DNA of 64,000 bases from assembly GCA_000827265.1 (NCBI GenBank), contig KN834871.1, positions 1 through 64,000 on the forward strand, written 5' to 3'. Shown piece by piece: positions 56,571-64,000 of the stretch. Within the stretch, counting starts at the first letter, position 1; every line of letters starts with the position of its first letter. The position numbers and the translations under genes are program-made. The notes under the pieces are model-generated. The model ran no database searches. It saw only the letters and a program-made list of their open reading frames with translations, and had not been told where the DNA came from. This DNA comes from Collybiopsis luxurians FD-317 M1 (taxonomy: Eukaryota > Basidiomycota > Agaricomycetes > Agaricales > Omphalotaceae).

Positions 56571-59500
56571 CTAAGTCATTGACTGTTTGTATGATTCTGT
56601 GACAATTCACTTAAACTATTCAGATAGATTTTTTCTCGAAACCTACAGGAAGTAAAGAGAATGTAGGATTAGATGGAGACATGTAAGTTTGCATAAGGGG
56701 GGGGGGGGATTTGAAATTAAAATATTTGAGATCATCCCTAAAAGTGTTTTGATACCATGATGACAATCCCAAACAGATAAGGCAGGCTATATAAAACATG
56801 TTGGCGAAAACTCGGATGAGTTGGATGGGTCAGATTTTGACCAGGTATTGATGTGTCATAGTACGGCTTGAGTACGGCATGTTCATCCAGAGCAAACTCT
56901 TATAGCTTGCGATCTCAAGGTCAATTCTCATCAACTTGAATATCAGAGATTTCAATCACACTTGGAACGTTTCTGTCTAGTGTGAGATTATTTGGCCATG
57001 GGAACCCAGCAAAATGGTAAGAAGCCATCAGCAGGGTTTCATAAGACAGGCTAGGAAAAAGCCTAATTGATGCGTGGGAATGCTGACTTCTTGACAGCTG
57101 CTTCTGCATTGCAAGACGTGTCCTGCCGTTCCTACTGAATATCCCAAACAACATGAATGAGTTATTAGGAAATCTCAAGAAGCGCCCAAAAAAGACGCTG
57201 AACAGTGGTAAGTGGTAATTCCATTTAGATAAAATTACTAAATGGAGAATGGACAGTGTTAGACCTTTGCGTACAGAAACTAAACCTAAAGGTACGGCAA
57301 TGATACAGGAAAGCTATGTACATGCTGAAAAGGGCACAAGTACCGCCACGCATTAGCGTTGGCCCATTAATGTGTCAAGTAGATGTAACAGTGATATGGT
57401 TACCCATGGGACTGGCTTGGGTCTTGGCTGGTACTTACTAGGATGTCAGTGGACAATCTGGAAAGTAAAAAAAGAGTAGATAATGCTCATACCCCTCCGC
57501 TCCTGTCATACAGAGCATAGAGTCTCAGAGCACTGAAAATCCCTAAAAGTACTTTCATTTAGTACTAGTAAAAAGATAATACAATAGTTCTCACAATTGG
57601 TATCAAGAACTGCGACAGATTGTAAAGAAATACAAGACATTCTTACCAATCAGGGAAACCATAAGTCGATCAGGTCATGATGCAGCAACCAACTTATTGT
57701 TTGTATTTAATCCGGGGCAATATCAAGCTGAGTAATTACATTATCCAAATGATACATCGGTTGAGAATAAATAAAAGTGATGTCCCTGTTTGTTTCTTTG
57801 ACCATATTGTGCGTGTTTTAGTTGGCAGTGTTTCCAGATACTTAATCTGCTATCCAAAGAGCTAACCATTGTTCAAGATGGAATCAACAATGCAATGACA
57901 ACTGATTTGCACCTGTTGAGGCATCGAATACATAAATTTTATCCAATCTAAATGATGAATGTCAATTACACGGCGGTTTAAAGAAACCACTAATGCCTTA
58001 TTTCAGCTTTGTCAGGAGCAGTGATATGTGACAAGATTGATGAGGGTCTCATATTATAGTCTTTCATGTCCTTTGTATTACAGTTGGAAGCATTACTTTT
58101 TTTGCTACATCATTGCCTGTGTAATTGTGTAGGAGAACTGAAAAGGGCCATAGGAACCTCGTGCGGGGTATATGGGACTGTATGACTCAATTTTGAAGCT
58201 GGTCATACAGAGTGTATGCTAGGTGACAAGCACATGACACTCACCTATGTCCAAAATCCATCACACTGGGTCAGAGGCATATGATCAGATATGACAGGCA
58301 AGTTCACACCTGTGCAGACTTGCTGATGCAGTGATTTCCCTAGAAAACCCAGTAGTATCAGCGCGCATAATTATCATTATCAAGCTGTCGTCCTTCATCT
58401 CAGCCACACTCTTTGTTGTCAGGAAAATGCCTTAGCTTCTGCCCTTCGCTCTGATGATCTATATATAGGATTCCGCACCCCTTTTTCTTGAAGAAACTTC
58501 CAGACCATCACATGCATCAGAGTGTTCAAATACTCTTTAGTTTGCATGTGACTGGGGTTGCTGCGCATCAAAGACTCAGAACTTTGATTGCAGCTGTGTT
58601 CTTCTGAGACAGTACAAGGCAAATGAAGTCTCCCGATTTAAGTATTATCCTGATGCCTTATCCAAGTCTGAGTGTGCACCTTCATCATCATGATTCTATG
58701 CCTCAGACTTCCCTAGCTGCGGCAATAATAAGACTGATTCCACCTCGTTACTGTCTGGCTTTGTCAGTTGCAACTTACCTCGGACAGGTGTTAGTGTCCT
58801 CAACCTTTTCCAGGCATTATACCAGTTAATCTGAAGCGTCTTTAGAATTTGAACCTCTTGCAGGAGCATTATAAAATGTCAAGAATAAATTGACCAGCTT
58901 GACTGGTTTTTTGACTTGCCCACAAGTTGCTACACATTTGACTCCTTCTCAACAGTGCTCCAGTCTCAGAGTCATTGCTAGACCTTTGTAAACTACAATA
59001 GAAGCATGTCTAGCCTGAATAGAGCTAAAAACAATTCAGGATTTATTATTTCATTAAGCATCCCGGAATGCTCTATATTTATATACTGCTCTTTGAAGGA
59101 ACTTTGTTAAAAACACAACCAAAATGTACTAAACTTTTCTTCATCAAATGCCTTGGCCTCGTTAATATCGCTATAGTGTGCTGTAAGTTGAATGGTCATG
59201 AACAGATAAAGAGTGGAGGCATAAAACATCAACTTACGGAGCTTGTCCAATTTGCTCAATTTGCCCAAAATAGCGAGTCGCTAATACAAAACCTGGCTTA
59301 TGACAAAAAAGCTTGGCAGGGTCAAATTGGGTCAAATTTAGCAAGTAAAACCGAATCAATTAGAATGCCGTAGAAACTCGGAAAAATTTCGAGAAGTTTA
59401 AGTACCTCCAGAGGAAAGGTATCTGCAGTTTCAAAAATTGCTTCGTGCAGTTGGGATTGCTGCCACAGGCAGTGCTAAGGATTCATAACAGTGCCCAACT

Positions 59501-60081
59501 CCAGTGCTTCAATGTTCAAATCATACCTGCTGCTCATGTGTCGCTAATAACCTTAGCAGATGCTGTGTGAATGATGTATAATCAGTACTTGGAGGCTCAG
59601 AAAGACATTATAGATCAATGATATGTCTACTGAGTTGAAACATTAGACCTGTCATACTATAGGGAAGATCAGAGACCAGAGTATACTGCTCAGGTACCCA
59701 CACTCGTATCCTACTTATTCTACATAGGCACTTGCCAATAGATATCTTGAAAATGATTCATATTGTAATACTCATGTCAGTCATTTGCAGCGCCAAGGAC
59801 AAAGCCAGATATTGACATGCAATCACACATCTGCCAGTAGCAATATCAAACAATAATGCTAGCGGATTGTTGTTAAAAGATCCACATCAAAACAATTACT
59901 GAATAAGATGCCTAAGGGGGATGTGATTGAAGGTTAAGCGCCTTGGTGTCTTCCCTACATATTAACTCAGTTGATAGTTTGAGATAGGGACACTCATATG
60001 GAATAGATTTGACTTTGACTATATATATTGGGACGCACCTTAGCTCCTTTTCCCCATTCCAACTCTCGACCCCAAGTATCA
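56571..60081. other. AT-rich region, no gene seen
   Basis: About 3.5 kb with a G run of ten at 56,698-56,708 and many short frames without family features. The composition is lower in GC than the gene cluster, like decayed repeats. I cannot identify a transposon protein. Confidence 0.5.
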
Positions 60082-61742
60082 ATGGCCACAATATATAGTG
60101 CATTTGAGCAAGAGCTGGAAATATGGTGTGTTTGATACTGATTACTGAGCCAGTTTACTTCTTGAAATTGACAATACTTGGCTAAAGGCTGGTAGATAAC
60201 TATGCGACAGCCGCCTCAGCTGGTGGGCACTGTAACTTAGATATTATCTCAGTCTCTAAAGATTATATGTTGTACTCTTCAAGCCCTTTGGATAGCGGAC
60301 TATCTGGATACACTGCCGTCAGAAATGCTAATGATTTGGTGGAAAAAGAAAACAGGAACATCTCTCTTATTCATTTTCAATAGATACAGCTTTTTAGCTT
60401 ATCTGCTCATCAATTTGGCCTTCACAATGCCAGGGAGAAGTACCAACCAAGGGTGGGTTTTTTACAACATTGAAATGGTTGCTACACTTATTCATTTTTA
60501 GATGCAAGATATTGCAATTACTTGATGGCATCTTTGAAACTGCTGCTACACTCAGTACCTGCGGTACGAGTCATGTTCTAATGAATTACTGCTATTTATT
60601 CAGAAGAGACTAGCTCTCCTTGCACTTCGAGTGTATGCAATTTATAACCGCAACACAAAAATTCTCGGAGTATCCATTGTTTTGATACTTTCCAGACTAT
60701 TTCTTGACATATGGGTAAGAATCAAACAAGCTGTATTTTCCCAATAAGCATATAGTTAACAAAAGTAGGTTCGAGCATTGAGTCTAGGCAGCTCTTCAGC
60801 TGGATCTGTATTGCAAGGCCTCTCAAAATGTGTGACTCAGAATACAGATTTCAATTCTTTTGAAAAGTAAGTCATGAAACTGGGGCAATGCTGTCTGTGG
60901 AATACTTATGTGCACATAGATGTAAGTTCTATGCCAGATTAACAATTGGCGTTTCTCAATGTTGTGATTTTTCATTGGTTCAGTGGAAACTAGTATACCA
61001 TTTGTTTCTCTTGCATTTGACACTTTCATTTTTGGGTTGACCCTAAGAAAAACATTCAATCATGCCATTGAAATGAGAAGACTTGGGGAATCAAGTGTTA
61101 CACAGGTAATTCTCCTAGATGGTACGTCCGTCAAGCATAAAACTAAGTATATGTTTGTATCTTATAAACCATGAAGGTTCCCTTTATTTCTTGTGTGTGC
61201 AAGATGCAATTATGGCATTTTTTTCTCAAATGTTTGACATAGTTTCACAGAACCATGCTAGTGATTGGAACACTAGCCGCCATTGCTGAAGTGGTGCGTC
61301 ATAATATATTTAGGTTAAATATACAAATAATACCACCAATTCTCTCTAGATTGACCTGGTTACAGATACCAATAGCAGAGTATGTAAATGCATCTCCAGG
61401 TTCATACCAAGCCATTACTGATACATATGATAAAAAGGACACTATTTTCTTCGATGCAATGATATCATTCTTCAATGTGTAAGTTAGTGACCACCATTGA
61501 GCATTAATCTTCAATTTTTATTTTTATTTTTACTTTTCAGCCTACCAAACATTTTGATTAGCCGCCTTTTGCTCAATTTACGTGGATTTTCTGACCCTAC
61601 TGAGATGGGCAGAGAAGTCCAAAGTGTTTCAGGACAGCAATACTCGGGATTAAACTTTGCTACCAATAGCTTTTTGGGAAATATTGGTGCTCCAGTGGAT
61701 GTAGAAAACACAGAGATGAAGGAGAGATTAGAAATGAAATAA
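60082..61742 (+). CDS. DUF6533-type seven-helix membrane protein
   Basis: Ten exons: 60082-60125, 60188-60222, 60284-60452, 60502-60563, 60614-60714, 60769-60866, 60994-61121, 61177-61196, 61243-61478, 61541-61742; phases agree throughout and give about 364 residues. The N-terminal part reads NYATAASAALWIADYLDTLPSEMLMIW, quoted here in pieces: NYATAASA, then IADYLDTLPSEMLMIWW, matching the DUF6533 pattern of a Tyr-Asp before a TLPxE turn. Helices include FLAYLLINLAFTM, STCALLALRVYAIYN and FDTFIFGLTL, and the end carries NILISRLLLNLRG as in the family. Several introns use the second or third AG. The large family is specific to Agaricomycetes and has no assigned function. Confidence 0.78.
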
Positions 61743-63182
61743 TTCTATTTCAAGCTGGAAAATGGAGGATTTGACCCATTTTCTAGAAGCACATGTATAA
61801 GAATGAGAGTATGTCAACAAAGAAACTGATGATATTGTGGAAGGTTGGACATGCTTCATGTCGTTGTTTTCTTCTACTATTAGAGTAATAATCAACATTG
61901 CTTCAGGTCTGCCATTTCCATACTGAGTGCCCCTTGGGATGGTAAGTTGATTTCTTGTTTCCTTGTGTTTCAGCGGGGATTTACTTGTCAAGTTACAAGT
62001 AAGTTGTACAGATGCCCAACAGTTCCAATGAAATATTGTCAACTTGAGATATCGATGTCAAAAGAGTGTGGGCAGAATGACGGCAATCCCTCATTGAATA
62101 TTATGTATGCCATACCCTTGACATTGGAAGCAGGATTTGAGCCTATGCACTCAATGAATTGAGAGATATGATAGTTGGAATGTGGAAGAAATCATCAAGA
62201 TACCAGGACCAATTACAAAAGCCCAGGTTAAATATAAAGCTTGAACTGCAATACATATTTTCCATGGTTGAAGTTCAGTAGTGCCTACATATCTGTGACA
62301 TTAAATGATGCGCATATCTTTTTTTAAACTATAGTGGTCCGGAATTTGATCATCAAAATTGTTAACTCCTCATCAATTTAGTATTATTCCTAACTAGCAA
62401 GTCACTTGCAACTCACAGTTTTGATCATGATAGTGTTATACTTGGCAATTCATGACTTATTGCTCAGATTTTCAATGTCAATAATGAGTCTGATAACCAA
62501 TAATCCATCAGGAGATAGTGTCATAAAGATCTATGCAAGTGTAGTTGTGTACTCAGATGAATTATTATATAATTTTTTCGAGGAAACACTGCAGTTGGGG
62601 CTTGCCACCTCAGCGGCACCAAGGATAAGATAAGACCATGGAAAGGACCTACCTATTGGGGCAAAATTTGGGTGCTTCTCAGCCGTTTAATTCATATGCA
62701 TCCCTCCCTTCCCTTCAGTCAGAGTCGAGGACTCAGGAGAGGTCGCGAAGAGGCTGGGCTGAGAGTTTAAATGGTATTTTTGGCTGTCTTTAATTTGAGA
62801 AATTTTTTTGAACTTGTGTGTTTCTTGACAACTTCTGGATCTTCAATAAGCCATTTTTGGTATTTCAACTAACTCGGGAAAGCTCAGAAATACTGCATAA
62901 CAGCGGACAAAGAAGCACAAGCATGGCACATCAACAAGTTCAACAATTTATAAATGGTATAAGGTCATACCAATTGTATCATCTTACGCGGTCTGAGGGA
63001 CCCTGGGAGGGTTGTGTACCCCGGGGTGAACGTTATAATACCACATGTGTCCTCACAACATCATCGATAACAGAGTCTGAGTACGTACAACAAAAACAAA
63101 ATGACAATGGTAAAATGTGGCACTAAGTAGGTGCATAAATCATTACTCCGGGGTAAGTCAAGTCTTCCAATTGGTCCCTGAA
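61743..63182. other. AT-rich region, no gene seen
   Basis: Between the stop codons of the two converging membrane-protein genes. Short frames only; no RNA gene recognised. Confidence 0.45.
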
Positions 63183-64000
63183 TCAGTCATTCTGAGTGGG
63201 TCCTTCTACGGTCTGGTTGACATGGAATGTCTCAATTACTGGAGAGCGATTCATGTTGATTAAAATCACTACTGCAATAGGATACCAAGTCTATAAAATT
63301 ACTTTTAAACAGTACTCAAGCCTGCAGAAAGTAACCAAGACTCACAGAAGCAAGAACAAATATGGAACTAATAATGGTGCGTATGAGTAAAAATCTTGGG
63401 TTATTTTGAGGCCCATATATATTCAACAAGGTAAAAACAGCATAGAGAACCTGTATTGTGCAATATAAAGCACCAGATTCAATGAGTAACAGAAGGATAT
63501 CTTGAGCTTTAGTTCTTCTTTGTAATGCTGCTTCTTTCATAGCTTGATAGTGATTCCTAGACACAAATAACTGTGAGATCCAGCTAACTACTGCCAAGGA
63601 TCTTTAGAACACCTACCATGCTTTCCAAGCAATCAAGCCTGTTGCAAACAGATTAACCACAAGTGAGGCCACAAGTGATAACCAGTCCAAAACTGTGCTC
63701 AAATTTGACTGCAGGATCTGAATCTCAATGTCATCCAGGATCCCAGACGCAATATTGATTGCTATATAAACAAGAAGGATTCAGTCATATTAACATCTAT
63801 GGGCATATTCTTACACACCAACATTCACAATCATGAGGATCAGAAGTACAACCCTAAAATACCTTTCCTGTTGGAACAACACCCATGCTCTCCACACCAC
63901 AATAAAATCACTCAAAATCATCTGGACAAATCACTACATTATTAGATGAGGATTGAACATAGCAGACTTACAGAAGTTGTCAAATTCCAATTGGCCATAT
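63183..64000 (-). CDS. Seven-helix membrane protein, 3' part (runs off the right edge)
   Basis: Exons on the minus strand: 63972->64000 (partial), 63819-63921, 63617-63761, 63346-63556 and 63183-63290, all in phase. The visible part reads SDFIVVWRAWVLF, then LDWLSLVASLVVNLFATGLIAWKAW, here as LSLVASLVVNLFATGLIAW, then LLLLIESGALYCTIQVLYAVF and WYPIAVVILINMNRS before a hydrophilic tail. This is the common Agaricomycete pattern of a WRAW loop and a LxESGALY helix. The start lies beyond the window. It converges with the DUF6533-type gene, about 1.4 kb apart. Confidence 0.75.

Noticed and set aside
59068..59373. 101-codon frame in the AT-rich region
   Set aside because: No domain, no splice context, biased composition; not separable from chance.
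60867..60993. A 2-nt micro-exon in the DUF6533-type gene
   Set aside because: The phase can be kept more simply by using the AG at 60,993 (AACTAG), which gives the expected continuation IPFVSLAF.

Overview
This is the end of a fungal chromosome, almost certainly from a mushroom-forming basidiomycete (Agaricomycete). The left edge is a telomere (C-rich CCCCTAA repeats at 1-92), so the chromosome tip is at the left and the centromere lies to the right. The eukaryotic and basidiomycete assignment rests on genes broken by many introns of about 45-60 nt with GT...AG ends, on families expanded in Agaricomycetes (seven-helix membrane proteins, a DUF6533-type protein, a GPI-anchored chitin deacetylase with many exons, tandem P450s) and on a nuclear QCR6 gene. 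All gene models were assembled by hand from splice signals and reading phase, without alignment tools or transcripts.

Layout. 93-11,934 is a gene-poor subtelomere made of old, diverged repeats, some in direct and some in inverted orientation. 11,935-22,060 holds a C2H2 zinc-finger protein, a complete chitin deacetylase, a BAHD/trichothecene-type acyltransferase, a GDSL esterase and a seven-helix membrane protein. 22,534-36,760 is a compact set that looks like a biosynthetic cluster: P450-1, a berberine-bridge-like FAD oxidase, an aldo-keto reductase, an MDR-family reductase, a UbiA-fold membrane prenyltransferase/terpene cyclase, P450-2 and a second FAD oxidase. Neighbours are arranged divergently (26.6, 30 and 34.5 kb) or convergently (28.4 and 31.8 kb). 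P450-1/P450-2 and FAD-1/FAD-2 are paralogous pairs sharing exon sizes. 36,761-41,600 is repeat-rich and carries a broken copy of QCR6. 41,869-43,152 is a class I terpene cyclase of the fusicoccadiene-synthase N-domain type without its usual prenyltransferase half; 46,954-48,898 is a third, unrelated P450. 49,330-52,620 is a second, direct copy of the 38-41.6 kb repeat block and contains the intact QCR6. 53,743-54,963 is an FtsJ-like methyltransferase; a second partial copy lies behind a 20-N gap and is best read as an unmerged contig overlap. 57-64 kb is AT-rich and gene-poor, with a DUF6533-type membrane protein and the 3' part of another seven-helix protein running off the right edge.

How the genes may work together (inference): either cyclase could make a terpene skeleton, which the P450s, covalent-flavin oxidases, the aldo-keto and MDR reductases, the acyltransferase and the esterase could decorate. 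The UbiA cyclase + P450 + FAD oxidase + acyltransferase combination resembles the logic of the erinacine (cyathane) cluster, but no geranylgeranyl-diphosphate synthase is present here, so the precursor must come from elsewhere. Three genes (P450-1, the aldo-keto reductase and P450-3) show one-base phase slips where family homology expects continuous coding; each can be bridged by a canonical intron at the cost of a conserved stretch.
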